Assembly (NCBI GenBank): GCA_030530525.1
Contig: JAUMUT010000003.1
Coordinates: 1 to 64,000 of the forward strand
Direction: 5' to 3'
Length of the DNA stretch: 64,000 bases
From: Capnocytophaga sp.
GTDB lineage: Bacteria; Bacteroidota; Bacteroidia; Flavobacteriales; Flavobacteriaceae
A program made the translations under genes and the position numbers. The notes under the pieces are model-generated. The model was not told where the DNA came from and did not search any database. It was given only the letters and a program-made list of their open reading frames with translations. Below, in pieces: positions 35,805 to 45,203 of this stretch (within the stretch, counting starts at the first letter, position 1; the number at the start of each line of letters is the position of its first letter).

Positions 35805-37316
35805 ATGAAAAACATTCTTATTCTATTGATTATCAGCTTTTCTTTTCTAACAACAAAAGCACAAAACCTAAACCAAAAACCTAATATAATTATCTTCTTG
35901 GTTGATGATATGGGCTGGCAAGATACTTCCCTGCCTTTTTGGGATAAACGAACTCCCAATAATTCTATTTACCGAACACCTAATATGGAACGATTAGCCG
36001 CTGGCGGAATAAAATTTACACAAGGATATGCTGCCGCTATTTGTTCGCCAAGTAGAATAAGCCTCATTACAGGTACAAATGCCGCTCGGCATAGAGTAAC
36101 GAACTGGACGCTACATAGAAATACTCCTACCGATGTAAAAGATTCTATTTTACTACCTCCACAATGGAACGTTAATGGTGTAAGCCCTATTTCCGATGTT
36201 CCTCGCACGTATTACGCAACTCCTCTGCCTCAAATTCTAAAAGATTCAGGATATTATACTATATGTATAGGAAAAGCGCATTTCGGAGCAACAAATACGA
36301 TAGCTGAAAATCCTCTTCGGTTAGGTTTCCAAGTAAATGTCGCAGGTCACGCAGGAGGTGGATTAGCAAGTTATACAGGTCTTACTAATTTCGGAAACCG
36401 AGAAGATGGTCGCCCACAATCTCCGTTTGCTATCCCAAATCTTGAAAAATATTGGGGGAAAGATATTTCAGTTACCCAAGCTCTTACGCAAGAAGCCCTA
36501 AACGCTTTACAACATCGCCCGAAAGATAAACCTTTCTTCCTATATCTTTCTCATTATGCCGTACATACCCCAATAGAAGAAGACAAACGTTTCATAGATA
36601 ACTATAAAGACAAACCAATTGACTCAATAGAAAAACGATATGCTTCAATGATAGAAGCAATGGACAAAAGTCTTGGCGATGTGTTAGATTATCTTAAAGA
36701 GAATGCCTTAGAAGAAAGTACGTTTATCTTATTCCTTTCTGATAATGGCGGACTTTCTGCGGTAGCTCGCGGAGGCGTTAGAGACACGCACAATTATCCT
36801 CTACAAAGCGGAAAAGGTTCTGCCTATGAAGGAGGAATACGCGTTCCTGTTATCGCTTCTTGGAAAGGGCATATCCCGTCAAATGAACAATCTTCCCAGC
36901 CTATTATCATAGAAGATATTTTCCCTACCATTTTAGACATAGCCAATGTACAGCCTACCCATCTTCCTCAAAAGATAGACGGGCAAAGTTTTTTCTCTGC
37001 GCTAAAAGGAGAAAGAAAGAATAAAAAGCGTTCTTTGTTTTGGCATCTTCCGAATAATTGGTATAACGTAGAGGGAAATGGTTACGGAGCTTCTACAACT
37101 ATCCGAGAAGGAGATTGGAAATTAATATATTTCCATAAAACAGGAGAGAAACAATTATTTAATATCCGAAAAGATATTTCAGAAACCCGAAACCTTGCAA
37201 AAGATTATCCAAGAAAAGTAAAACGTCTCTCTAAAAAAATGAATACATATCTAAAAGAAACCAAAGCACAATTGCCTATCCGCAAAGATACCCAAAAAGA
37301 AATTCCGTATCCTTAA
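35805..37316 (+). CDS. Secreted type I sulfatase
   Basis: A 503-residue sulfatase with signal peptide MKNILILLIISFSFLTTKAQ. The metal-binding Asp pair (FLVDDMG, about 34-35), the formylglycine motif CSPSR (C80-R84) and SDNGG (about 311) are present. The cysteine must be converted to formylglycine before the enzyme can hydrolyse sulfate esters. The closest resemblance by eye is to arylsulfatase A-like S1 enzymes acting on sulfated glycans; substrate class cannot be read. The catalytically competent SUMF1 gene lies 369 bp downstream, which suggests matched maturation. Glycan feeding by a host-associated bacterium is inference. Confidence 0.9.
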   Translation: MKNILILLIISFSFLTTKAQNLNQKPNIIIFLVDDMGWQDTSLPFWDKRTPNNSIYRTPNMERLAAGGIKFTQGYAAAICSPSRISLITGTNAARHRVTNWTLHRNTPTDVKDSILLPPQWNVNGVSPISDVPRTYYATPLPQILKDSGYYTICIGKAHFGATNTIAENPLRLGFQVNVAGHAGGGLASYTGLTNFGNREDGRPQSPFAIPNLEKYWGKDISVTQALTQEALNALQHRPKDKPFFLYLSHYAVHTPIEEDKRFIDNYKDKPIDSIEKRYASMIEAMDKSLGDVLDYLKENALEESTFILFLSDNGGLSAVARGGVRDTHNYPLQSGKGSAYEGGIRVPVIASWKGHIPSNEQSSQPIIIEDIFPTILDIANVQPTHLPQKIDGQSFFSALKGERKNKKRSLFWHLPNNWYNVEGNGYGASTTIREGDWKLIYFHKTGEKQLFNIRKDISETRNLAKDYPRKVKRLSKKMNTYLKETKAQLPIRKDTQKEIPYP

Positions 37317-37321
37317 TGAAG

Positions 37322-37631
37322 TGTTTTAGTAAGAATTATAAATTTTCTTAGTAGAATATGAATAAAAATAGTAAGAATATCTCTCATTCTATCTGGAATG
37401 AATACTATTCTTAGTAGAATGAAAGATATTCTATCAAGAATGGGTGTATTCTTTAATGGAATGTGCGTATTCTTTCATAGAATGAATATGTTCTTAGTAG
37501 AATGATAGTAATTCCATTAAGAATGATAGTATTCTTTAATAGAAAAATCGTTTTTATTAGTGAAAATAAATATATTCTTCTTAGAAAAGTATATATTATA
37601 GGTAGAATGAATAGAGTTCTTTTTAAGAAAT
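37322..37631. repeat. Array of 15 palindromic units with a 21-bp period
   Basis: The 369-bp gap between the sulfatase and the formylglycine enzyme holds no gene. It carries about 15 units starting at 37322, 37343, 37364, 37385, 37406, 37427, 37447, 37468, 37489, 37510, 37530, 37551, 37573, 37594 and 37615, so 20-22 bp apart. The best form is TATTCTTAGTAGAATG (37406-37421), an imperfect palindrome with ATTCT/AGAAT arms; outer copies are decayed. Plus-strand frames are broken by TAG/TGA and by 20-bp steps, so it is not one coding repeat. Two DNA turns per unit would place every dyad on the same face of the helix. Confidence 0.85.
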
Positions 37632-37685
37632 AATAAAGTATAGATAAATATAGTAAAAACTAATATAATCATAAATCATAATATA

Positions 37686-38843
37686 ATGAATGCAGTTAAA
37701 GTAAATCTATTTTTATTAGCAGTTTTAAATTCTTTTAATGTATTCTCACAATCTTTATCAAAAAGTGATAAAGAATATATTGGAGGAGAGTATCTCAACA
37801 AGAAATTTATCAAAGCAATAGAAAAAATAAAGCCCAACCCAGACAAAGTGCAAAGTACCGAAGGAATGGTAAATATAAAAGGAGGAATATTCCAAATGGG
37901 CGGAGATATTCCTGAGAATTACAAAGAAATGGAAGATACTTCTTTACCGCAAGGTGATGAATTTCCAAAGCACAAAGTACAGGTTAATGATTTTTATATG
38001 GATACCCACGAAGTAACTATAAAAGAATATATGGAATTTGTACAAGCAACAGGTTACAAAACCACTGCGGAATATGATTTGAACTGGAAGGAAATGAAAA
38101 AACAGCTTCCCAAAAGTACGAAAAAGCCGAATAAAAAAATGCTAAAAGCAGGGGCGTTAGTGTTCAAGTATCCTAAACAAGAGGTAAGCAAGAATGATTT
38201 TTCGGATTGGTGGATATTTGTTAAGGGAGCAAGTTGGAAAAATCCTGATGGTGAAAATAAAGATTTACAAGCTATTCTGAACCTTCCTGTAACTCAAATA
38301 TCTTGGTACGATGCTCTCGCTTATGCTCGGTGGGTAGGAAAACGCCTCCCGACAGAAGCTGAATTTGAATACGCAATGCGCTCAGGACAAGAAAATACTA
38401 TTTACACTTGGGGGAATGATAGAATAGATGCCAAAACAAAAAGACAAGGTAATTTCTGGCAAGGACAATTTCCTTATCATAATACCTCAGAAGATGGGTA
38501 TGAATTTTTAGCTCCCGTTGGGCAATTTCCACCTAACGGATATGGTTTGTATGATCTTGCCGGGAATGCTTGGGAATGGACAAGTGATTGGTATAGCCCT
38601 TTTTATTATGAACAATTAAAAAAAGAAGGTGGAACGGCAGTCAATCCACAAGGTCCATTAAAAAGTATAGAAATTCTGAACCCTAAGGAAGCAAGTAAAG
38701 TAATACGCGGAGGTTCTTTTTTGTGTAATGAAGGTTGGTGTTCTGGGTATCGTAATTCCCGAAGAATGCGCGTATCTCCCGACTCGGGTTTGCAACATTT
38801 AGGTTTTCGTTTAGTACGTGATGTTACACCAAAACAACCTTGA
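37686..38843 (+). CDS. Formylglycine-generating enzyme (sulfatase-activating)
   Basis: A 385-residue secreted SUMF1-domain protein (signal ending NVFSQ). Typical FGE stretches are MVNIKGGIFQMGG, YMDTHEVTIKEYMEFV, ISWYDALAYARWVGKRLPTEAEFEYA and AGNAWEWTSDW. Near the C-terminus GGSFLCNEGWCSGYR keeps both catalytic cysteines five residues apart (C347, C352), matching the copper-binding pair of FGE (C336/C341 in the human enzyme). It should oxidise the CSPSR cysteine of sulfatases in the periplasm. It lies downstream of the sulfatase across the 21-bp repeat array. Confidence 0.9.
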   Translation: MNAVKVNLFLLAVLNSFNVFSQSLSKSDKEYIGGEYLNKKFIKAIEKIKPNPDKVQSTEGMVNIKGGIFQMGGDIPENYKEMEDTSLPQGDEFPKHKVQVNDFYMDTHEVTIKEYMEFVQATGYKTTAEYDLNWKEMKKQLPKSTKKPNKKMLKAGALVFKYPKQEVSKNDFSDWWIFVKGASWKNPDGENKDLQAILNLPVTQISWYDALAYARWVGKRLPTEAEFEYAMRSGQENTIYTWGNDRIDAKTKRQGNFWQGQFPYHNTSEDGYEFLAPVGQFPPNGYGLYDLAGNAWEWTSDWYSPFYYEQLKKEGGTAVNPQGPLKSIEILNPKEASKVIRGGSFLCNEGWCSGYRNSRRMRVSPDSGLQHLGFRLVRDVTPKQP

Positions 38844-38913
38844 TTTTGTTTTAGTTTAAATAGTTGAAATTCAATTATTTGTATAATAGGAAGAAAAAAA
38901 ATACTTTTTTCTT

Positions 38914-38944
38914 TTGGTTTTTATAAAAAATATTTCTACTTTTG
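38914..38944 (+). promoter_or_regulatory. Promoter of metY
   Basis: TTG (38914-38916), 20 nt, TACTTTTG (38937-38944). It leaves an AT-rich leader of about 135 bases before metY. I see no paired structure like a SAM riboswitch in it. Confidence 0.65.
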
Positions 38945-39087
38945 CAGTCTTAAATATTATAAAAAGTAAAATAATTTAATTTTATTTAGAAAAATAAACT
39001 ATTTATATGGTTTTAAATAGAAAAAAGATAAACAAATTTCTACTTTTCTTTTCTAAAATAGAAAATAATTTTTAAAATATAAATCAA

Positions 39088-40359
39088 ATGGATAATTTAA
39101 AAACAGCAACACAAGCATTACATTCGGGCTACAACCCACACGAGCACAACGGAGCGCAGGCGGTGCCTGTTTATCAAACTTCATCTTATGTTTTTGAAAA
39201 CGCAGATGATGCCGCAGGAAGGTTTAATCTTTCTATTCCAAGATACATTTATACTCGTTTGAATAACCCAACGAATGACGTTTTGGAACAACGATTGGCA
39301 GCTATTGAAGGTGGAGTAGGAGCGGTGGTAACCTCATCGGGAGCGGCGGCTATTTCTACTACATTTTTGACGCTTTTGCGCACAGGGGAGCATATTGTGT
39401 CTTCCAATAGTTTGTACGGAGGCACGTACAATCTTTTGAATGTTACCTTGCCACGACTTGGGATAACTACCACTTTCGTTGATGCTAAAAATCCTGAGAA
39501 TTTTGACAAAGCAGTACAAGAGAATACTCGTGCTATTTTTATAGAAGGGATAGGAAATCCGAAATTGGATATAACAGATATAGAAGCGATTGCTAAAATT
39601 GCTCAAAAGCATAAAATTCCGTTGATTGTAGATAATACAGTGGCTTCACCAGCGTTACTCAAACCGATAGAATACGGAGCGAATATTGTTATTCATTCTT
39701 TAACGAAGTATATTGGCGGTAATGGAACGTCATTAGGCGGAGTAATTGTTGATGGAGGAAATTTTGATTGGAGTAGCGGAAAATTCCCTGAATTTACAGA
39801 GCCATCTGCGGGTTATCACGGCTTAATTCTTCACGAAGCGTTGGGAAAATTCGCTTTTATTGCTAAAATGAGAATTGAAGGTCTTCGCGATTTGGGAACA
39901 TCTTTAAGTCCTTTCAGTGCTTTCCAGATATTACAAAGTTTGGAAACATTGCCTATTCGTATTAAACAACATAGCCAAAATGCATTGGCTTTGGCAAAAT
40001 GGCTGAAAGAACAAGAAGAAGTAGCGTGGGTAAATTATTTAGGTCTGGAAGACAATCCTTATAAATCCTTAGTAGATAAATATTTACCAAATGGACAAAG
40101 CGGATTGGTTACTTTTGGCTTAAAAGGAGGTTATCAAGCAGCGAAAAAAGTAGTAGATAATGTGAAAATATTTGCACTTTTAGCAAATTTAGGAGATACC
40201 AAGTCGTTAATCATTCACCCAGCAAGTACCACGCACCAACAATTAAATGAAGAAGCACAACAGCTAACAGGTGTAACACCAGATCTTATTCGTTTATCTG
40301 TTGGATTGGAAGATATAGAAGACTTAAAGAACGATTTAAAACAAGCTTTTCAAAAATAA
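39088..40359 (+). CDS. metY: O-acetylhomoserine sulfhydrylase
   Basis: A 423-residue PLP enzyme of the Cys/Met metabolism family that makes homocysteine from O-acetylhomoserine and sulfide. It has PVYQTSSYVF, RLNNPTNDVLEQRLAAIEGG, VDNTVASP and the Schiff-base lysine in HSLTKYIGG. The long form (about 420 residues) and the GYHG and HPASTTHQQL stretches fit MetY rather than MetB. Together with the downstream metX-like gene it gives a direct sulfhydrylation route. It is expressed from its own promoter; a hairpin ends the transcript in part or in full before metX. Confidence 0.93.
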   Translation: MDNLKTATQALHSGYNPHEHNGAQAVPVYQTSSYVFENADDAAGRFNLSIPRYIYTRLNNPTNDVLEQRLAAIEGGVGAVVTSSGAAAISTTFLTLLRTGEHIVSSNSLYGGTYNLLNVTLPRLGITTTFVDAKNPENFDKAVQENTRAIFIEGIGNPKLDITDIEAIAKIAQKHKIPLIVDNTVASPALLKPIEYGANIVIHSLTKYIGGNGTSLGGVIVDGGNFDWSSGKFPEFTEPSAGYHGLILHEALGKFAFIAKMRIEGLRDLGTSLSPFSAFQILQSLETLPIRIKQHSQNALALAKWLKEQEEVAWVNYLGLEDNPYKSLVDKYLPNGQSGLVTFGLKGGYQAAKKVVDNVKIFALLANLGDTKSLIIHPASTTHQQLNEEAQQLTGVTPDLIRLSVGLEDIEDLKNDLKQAFQK

Positions 40360-40378
40360 TTTTTAATCTTAAAAGAAC

Positions 40379-40403
40379 AACGCCTCCCCAAAAGAGAGGC
40401 GTT
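40379..40403 (+). terminator. Terminator-like hairpin just before metX
   Basis: AACGCCTC (40379-40386) pairs perfectly with GAGGCGTT (40396-40403), followed by TGTTTGG. It ends 15 bases before the metX ATG, so it can act as a terminator or attenuator between metY and the metX-thrA pair. Confidence 0.7.
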
Positions 40404-40417
40404 TGTTTGGCAAATAT

Positions 40418-41392
40418 ATGGAAGAGATACTATCGTATGAAATAGATAATTACAAAACATCTTTTGGGGTGTATATCCCGAAGGTGTATGTTTATTATCA
40501 GGTGTTTGGTTGTCCGTTGGGCGAGGCTCCTGTGGTGGTTATTAATCACGCTTTTACAGGAAATTCTTTTGTAGCGGGCGAAAAAGGTTGGTGGGGACAG
40601 GCTGTTGGCGAAGAGAAAGTAATTGATACAAAAAAATATACCATTCTGTGTTTTAACATTCCTGGAAATGGTTACGGCTCTGCGGAGTTGAATATTTTAC
40701 ATAATTATCAGCACTGGGCAGCGGTGGATATTGCTCAAATATTTAACCAAACCATAACAGAACATTTTGGGCTGGAAAAAGTTTTTGCTCTTGTGGGCTG
40801 CTCCTTAGGAGGCGGAATAGCGTGGGAAATGGTTGTGCAAGAACCGCGTCTTTTTGAACATTTGGTAGCAATTTCTGCCGATTGGAAATCTACGGATTGG
40901 ATTATTGGAAATTGTTTATTGCAAGAACAAATTTTGAATAATTCTACTCATCCGCTACACGATGCGCGTTTGCACGCTATGTTGTGTTATCGTTCGCCTC
41001 AGTCTCTGAAAATGAAATTTGAACGAACTACCAACACTTCGCAACAACTTTATAATGTAGAAAGTTGGCTTTTGCATCACGGAGAAAAATTGCACAAACG
41101 TTTTACGCTTTCCGCTTATAAATTAATGAATCAATTAGTAAAAACGATTGATATTTCCAAAGGGAAAGAAAGTTTTGAAGAAGCCGTTCAGCCAATAGAA
41201 TCACACATTACGATTATTGGTACCGATTCGGATTTGTATTTTGTTCCGCAAGAGAACAGAGAAACGGCAGAAGAGCTAAAAAGAATAGGTAAAAGTGTAG
41301 ATTATTACGAAATTCATTCCGTACACGGGCACGATGCTTTTTTGATAGAACATCAGCAATTGGAAGAATTTCTAAAAAATATTTTTCAATAA
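40418..41392 (+). CDS. metX: Homoserine O-acetyltransferase-like alpha/beta hydrolase (MetX family)
   Basis: A 324-residue alpha/beta-hydrolase of the MetX type, expected to acetylate homoserine with acetyl-CoA. The nucleophile elbow is GCSLGGG (Ser near residue 127), the acid Asp is in IGTDSDLYF and the His in VHGHDAFLIEH, completing the triad. VVINHAFTGNSFVAG matches the oxyanion region of the family. The ATG at 40418 is chosen over an upstream in-frame TTG that lies inside the hairpin. thrA follows 20 bp later, so homoserine synthesis and acetylation are coupled. The elbow differs from the usual GGSMGG, so substrate should be inferred from context. Confidence 0.83.
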   Translation: MEEILSYEIDNYKTSFGVYIPKVYVYYQVFGCPLGEAPVVVINHAFTGNSFVAGEKGWWGQAVGEEKVIDTKKYTILCFNIPGNGYGSAELNILHNYQHWAAVDIAQIFNQTITEHFGLEKVFALVGCSLGGGIAWEMVVQEPRLFEHLVAISADWKSTDWIIGNCLLQEQILNNSTHPLHDARLHAMLCYRSPQSLKMKFERTTNTSQQLYNVESWLLHHGEKLHKRFTLSAYKLMNQLVKTIDISKGKESFEEAVQPIESHITIIGTDSDLYFVPQENRETAEELKRIGKSVDYYEIHSVHGHDAFLIEHQQLEEFLKNIFQ

Positions 41393-41412
41393 ATAATTAA
41401 AAATCATAAAAT

Positions 41413-43824
41413 ATGAAAATATTAAAATTTGGAGGAAAATCATTATCCAACGAAGGAATAGAACAAGTAATACATATTATTCAATCTTCCTTAAATGAAA
41501 GAATAAGCGTAGTGGTTTCGGCACGAGGTAACGCAACCGATGAGCTATTGTCATTATTAGAAAAAGCATCTTTGGGAGAAGAATATACAGAAGATTTTAA
41601 AAAATTTAAACAATATCAAGAAAATAATTTTGGAATTTCTTTTTCAGACGAATTGCAACTGCTCGAAAAACTCTTGGAAGGCGTATCACTACTGAAAGAT
41701 TACAGTCCTAAAACCAAAGATTTAGTATTGGCGCAAGGCGAACTAATGTCGGCTAAACTCATTACCGAGCTTCTCAAACGCAAAGGTGTGAAGAGTGTGT
41801 TCGTGGATAGTCGTACCATTTTTAAAACCGATGCAGTAGTAGGCAACGCACAAATCATCAATTCGGTATCCGAGAAAAACACCCAAGCTCTTTTTGCTAC
41901 TATCCCAACCGATACCGTAGCCGTTGTTACAGGCTTTATCGCTTCCACCGAAAAAGGCGACACTACTACCTTGGGTCGCAATGGCAGTAACTACTCGGCT
42001 GCCCTTTTGGCTAACTACTTAGATGCTAACGAACTGCAAAACTATACCCACGTCGATGGTATTTTTACTGCTAATCCTGAGTTAGTACCCGAAGCAAAGA
42101 TTATCCGTCATTTATCTTATGAAGAAGCCAATGAGTTGGCTAATTTTGGGGCTTCCATATTGCACGCTAAAACCATCATCCCGCTGATAGAAAAAGGGAT
42201 TCCTTTGCGTATCAAGAACACTTTCAACAGTGAAGATGCTGGTACACTCATTCACCAAGAAAGCGTGCAAGAGGGTATCAAATCGATTTCGGTAATTAAA
42301 GACAATGCGCTTATTGTGATGGAAGGTCGCGGACTGTTGGGCAAAGTAGGGATAGATGCCCGTATTTTTAAATCGCTTGCCCAAAAGAATATCAGTGTGA
42401 GTATCATCTCACAAGGGTCGTCGGAACGCGGGGTAGGCTTGGTGGTAGCCTCCAAAGACGCTGAACTCGCCAAAGTTGCCATAGACGAGGAGTTCTCACA
42501 CGATTTTTACACCAATGACGTGAGCAGTGTGAGCATCATAAAAGATGTAGCCGTGATTTCTATTGTAGGGCAACCACTGGCTACTTTTCACCACCCGTAT
42601 AATGCCCTGATACGCAACCAAATCGTACCGTTGCTCATCAACAATGCCGTTACGGGAAAAAACGTGAGCTTGGTACTCAAAACCGAAAAGCTCCACAAGG
42701 CACTCAACGTTATTCACGGTGAAATCTTTGGGGTATCGCGCCGTATTAACTTAGTTATCTTTGGTAAAGGCACCGTTGGGGGTACACTTATTGAGCAAGT
42801 ATTGGAAGCTCATAATCAAATTTTACAGCGCAAGAACATCAGTTTACGTATTGTTGCGATTGCTGATTCTCAAAAAATTCTGACAGAAGCACAAGGAATT
42901 GGTACTGATTGGAAAAAAACTTTTGCACATAAGGCAGTACCTTATACACTTGATACCTTACAACAATTTGTGGGAGAAAATCACTTAGAGAATCTCATTG
43001 CAGTAGATGTAACTGCTAGCAAGACTTTTGTAGACAATTATATTCCGCTTATCCAAAGTGGTTACGACCTCGTATCGGCTAATAAAATAGCTAATACTAT
43101 CTCATTTAGTTTCTACCAAGAACTGCGCAAAACCCTCAAACAACACCAGAAAACTTACCTCTACGAAACCAATGTGGGGGCAGGCTTGCCACTGATAGAC
43201 ACGATCCGCCTCTTGCACCATTCGGGGGAGAATATCACTCGCATTAAGGGTATCTTCTCTGGAACGCTCAGCTATCTGTTCAATACCTTTTCAGCTGAGA
43301 ACAAACCGTTTAGCGAGGTGCTCCAACACGCTATCAACAGTGGTTATACCGAACCAGACCCCCGTGAAGACCTCTGTGGCAATGATGTAGGGCGCAAATT
43401 GCTCATATTAGCCCGCGAGCTCGATTTGGGCAATGAGTTCAGCGACGTGAAGATACAAAACCTTATTCCTGAGCATCTGCGTGAAGGATCGGTGGAGGAT
43501 TTCCTACAACGCTTAGACGAGTTCAACGCACCTTATCAGCAAATCAAAGAGGCACAAGCTCCCGACCACGTATTGCGTTATGTAGGCGACTTGCACGGTA
43601 ATCTCGCCTCTACTGAAACGGTACAATTGGACGTATCACTTATATCCGTACCACGCAACAGTGCCCTCGGTCAGGTAAAAGGTGCCGATTCTATTTTTGA
43701 GATTTACACCGAATCGTACGGCGATAACCCTATCGTAATACAAGGTGCCGGTGCAGGAGCCTCCGTAACCGCACGCGGGGTATTTGGCGACATTTTGAGA
43801 TTAGCAGAAAAATCTATCCATTAA
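41413..43824 (+). CDS. thrA: Bifunctional aspartate kinase / homoserine dehydrogenase
   Basis: An 803-residue fusion that phosphorylates aspartate and reduces aspartate semialdehyde to homoserine. The kinase opens KILKFGGKSL, and TTLGRNGSNYSA is the nucleotide loop. Two ACT domains follow (about 290-445). The dehydrogenase starts near 455 with VIFGKGTVGGTL and has YETNVGAGLPLI and FSGTLSYLFN. Base composition is mosaic: low GC at the 5' end, about 43-60% at roughly 41,700-42,780, 35-40% at 42,780-43,140, then about 42-50% to the end. The reading frame is intact throughout. Confidence 0.95.
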   Translation: MKILKFGGKSLSNEGIEQVIHIIQSSLNERISVVVSARGNATDELLSLLEKASLGEEYTEDFKKFKQYQENNFGISFSDELQLLEKLLEGVSLLKDYSPKTKDLVLAQGELMSAKLITELLKRKGVKSVFVDSRTIFKTDAVVGNAQIINSVSEKNTQALFATIPTDTVAVVTGFIASTEKGDTTTLGRNGSNYSAALLANYLDANELQNYTHVDGIFTANPELVPEAKIIRHLSYEEANELANFGASILHAKTIIPLIEKGIPLRIKNTFNSEDAGTLIHQESVQEGIKSISVIKDNALIVMEGRGLLGKVGIDARIFKSLAQKNISVSIISQGSSERGVGLVVASKDAELAKVAIDEEFSHDFYTNDVSSVSIIKDVAVISIVGQPLATFHHPYNALIRNQIVPLLINNAVTGKNVSLVLKTEKLHKALNVIHGEIFGVSRRINLVIFGKGTVGGTLIEQVLEAHNQILQRKNISLRIVAIADSQKILTEAQGIGTDWKKTFAHKAVPYTLDTLQQFVGENHLENLIAVDVTASKTFVDNYIPLIQSGYDLVSANKIANTISFSFYQELRKTLKQHQKTYLYETNVGAGLPLIDTIRLLHHSGENITRIKGIFSGTLSYLFNTFSAENKPFSEVLQHAINSGYTEPDPREDLCGNDVGRKLLILARELDLGNEFSDVKIQNLIPEHLREGSVEDFLQRLDEFNAPYQQIKEAQAPDHVLRYVGDLHGNLASTETVQLDVSLISVPRNSALGQVKGADSIFEIYTESYGDNPIVIQGAGAGASVTARGVFGDILRLAEKSIH

Positions 43825-43887
43825 GATTTTTTTATAAATAAATTTTCTTATATTTGCGCCGTTTTTATTAAAAATATTTTTTAAGAG

Positions 43888-44307
43888 ATGAGAAAAATTG
43901 TACTTTTTTTAGCTACTATTTTGTTGAGCGTTGCTTGTAATTGTCCTCATAAAGAGCAAAATACAACCGTTTCAGAACAAAAAACAGAAAAAATTTCCCT
44001 TATTGGAGAAAAAGCTACACTTGTATATCCTTCGCTAACTGCGGAAGTACATTATATAAGTGAAAATGAAATTCATTGGAAAACCACAGATGACCAAGGG
44101 CAAGTAGCCGAACAGAAAAACACTTTGGTGTATAAACCAATAAATGCAACTCAGTTTTTTCTTAATTGGGTAGAAGATGACGGAACTACCGTAAGCCAAG
44201 TTATTGATACAGAGAAGAAAACTGTTTCGGCATTTCTTACCTATTCAGATGAAACAGGCAAGCGAATAGCACAATTCTTAGAAGGAACTTTTCAAATTAA
44301 TAAATAA
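43888..44307 (+). CDS. Small lipoprotein, possibly MoaF-like fold
   Basis: A 139-residue lipoprotein (LLSVAC, then NCPHKEQN). The mature part has short beta strands with IHWKTTDDQGQ, FFLNWVEDDGTTVSQVID and IAQFLEGTFQI, a pattern I associate with small lipocalin-like MoaF/phenolic-acid-decarboxylase barrels. That resemblance is weak and says nothing about catalysis. A TATATTTG element lies at 43849-43856. It is followed 27 bp later by an outer-membrane protein gene and may be cotranscribed. Confidence 0.6.
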   Translation: MRKIVLFLATILLSVACNCPHKEQNTTVSEQKTEKISLIGEKATLVYPSLTAEVHYISENEIHWKTTDDQGQVAEQKNTLVYKPINATQFFLNWVEDDGTTVSQVIDTEKKTVSAFLTYSDETGKRIAQFLEGTFQINK

Positions 44308-44334
44308 AATTATTTAATCATAAAATAACGTAAA

Positions 44335-45195
44335 ATGAAAAAGATTTTATTCGCATTAACTTGTGCATCTGTATTTTATGCAAATGCACAAGAATTGCCA
44401 ACCGAAAATGTAGATAATTCTTCAGAGAAAAAACTTTATACTTCTAGCAATAAAGGAAAATTCTTCATTTTTTGGGGAGGAAACAGAGGTTACTATACCA
44501 ATTCGGATATCCAATTTAAAGGGAATGGCTATAATTTTACATTGCACGATGTGGAAGCCGTAGATAAACCCAAAGGTTGGCATATTGATTATATCAATCC
44601 TACCAGAATAACTATTCCGCAAACCAATGCCAGAATAGGATATTATATTAATGATAAATATTCTATTTCCTTTGGAGTAGATCATATGAAATATGTGATG
44701 GTACAAGACCAAGTAGTGAAAATGTCAGGGCAAATCAATGGTTTAGGAACTTCTCACGACGGAGTTTATGATAATACAGACAAAACGCTAACCGAAGATT
44801 TCCTTACTTTTGAACATACCGATGGGCTTAATTATGTACTTGTGGAAGGCTCGCGCACGGATGATATTTCTAAACTTTTTGGTATTCGTAACACCGATAT
44901 TTTTCAAGTAAATCTTACCGAAGGAATTGGAGCAGGAATACTTTACCCAAAAACCAATACCAAATTACTCAACCAAGACCGATATGATGAATTTCATATT
45001 GCAGGCTACGGAGTAAGCGCAAAAGCAGGTTTGCATTTAACTTTCTTAAAACATTTTTTGATTATTGGAGAACTAAAAGGAGGTTATATTAATATGTATG
45101 ATATCCGAACTACCAAACATAGTTCAGACACTGCAAGCCAAGACTTTTTCTTTTTCCAAACCATTCTTGCTATCGGGGCTATTTTCCGTTTGTAA
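44335..45195 (+). CDS. Predicted outer-membrane beta-barrel protein
   Basis: A 286-residue protein with signal peptide MKKILFALTCASVFYANAQ. Amphipathic strands such as ARIGYYINDKYSISFGVDHMKYVM and VSAKAGLHLTFLKHFLIIGELKGGY alternate with polar loops, and the last strand ends in AIFRL. This suits a small outer-membrane barrel of 10-12 strands. I recognise no named family and no ligand. It lies directly after the small lipoprotein gene. Confidence 0.68.
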   Translation: MKKILFALTCASVFYANAQELPTENVDNSSEKKLYTSSNKGKFFIFWGGNRGYYTNSDIQFKGNGYNFTLHDVEAVDKPKGWHIDYINPTRITIPQTNARIGYYINDKYSISFGVDHMKYVMVQDQVVKMSGQINGLGTSHDGVYDNTDKTLTEDFLTFEHTDGLNYVLVEGSRTDDISKLFGIRNTDIFQVNLTEGIGAGILYPKTNTKLLNQDRYDEFHIAGYGVSAKAGLHLTFLKHFLIIGELKGGYINMYDIRTTKHSSDTASQDFFFFQTILAIGAIFRL

Positions 45196-45203
45196 AATAA
45201 AAG

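Noticed and set aside
37322..37631. CRISPR array
   Set aside because: Unit length and spacing are both about 21 bp, there is no 25-37 bp identical repeat, no unique spacers and no cas gene nearby.
38945..39087. SAM or other riboswitch in the metY leader
   Set aside because: The leader is almost pure A/T with no conserved GC-rich stems. I cannot draw a SAM-I or related fold.
41413..43824. Frameshift or gene fusion error in thrA at the GC switches
   Set aside because: The kinase, ACT and dehydrogenase motifs are all in one open frame with normal spacing. Only composition changes.
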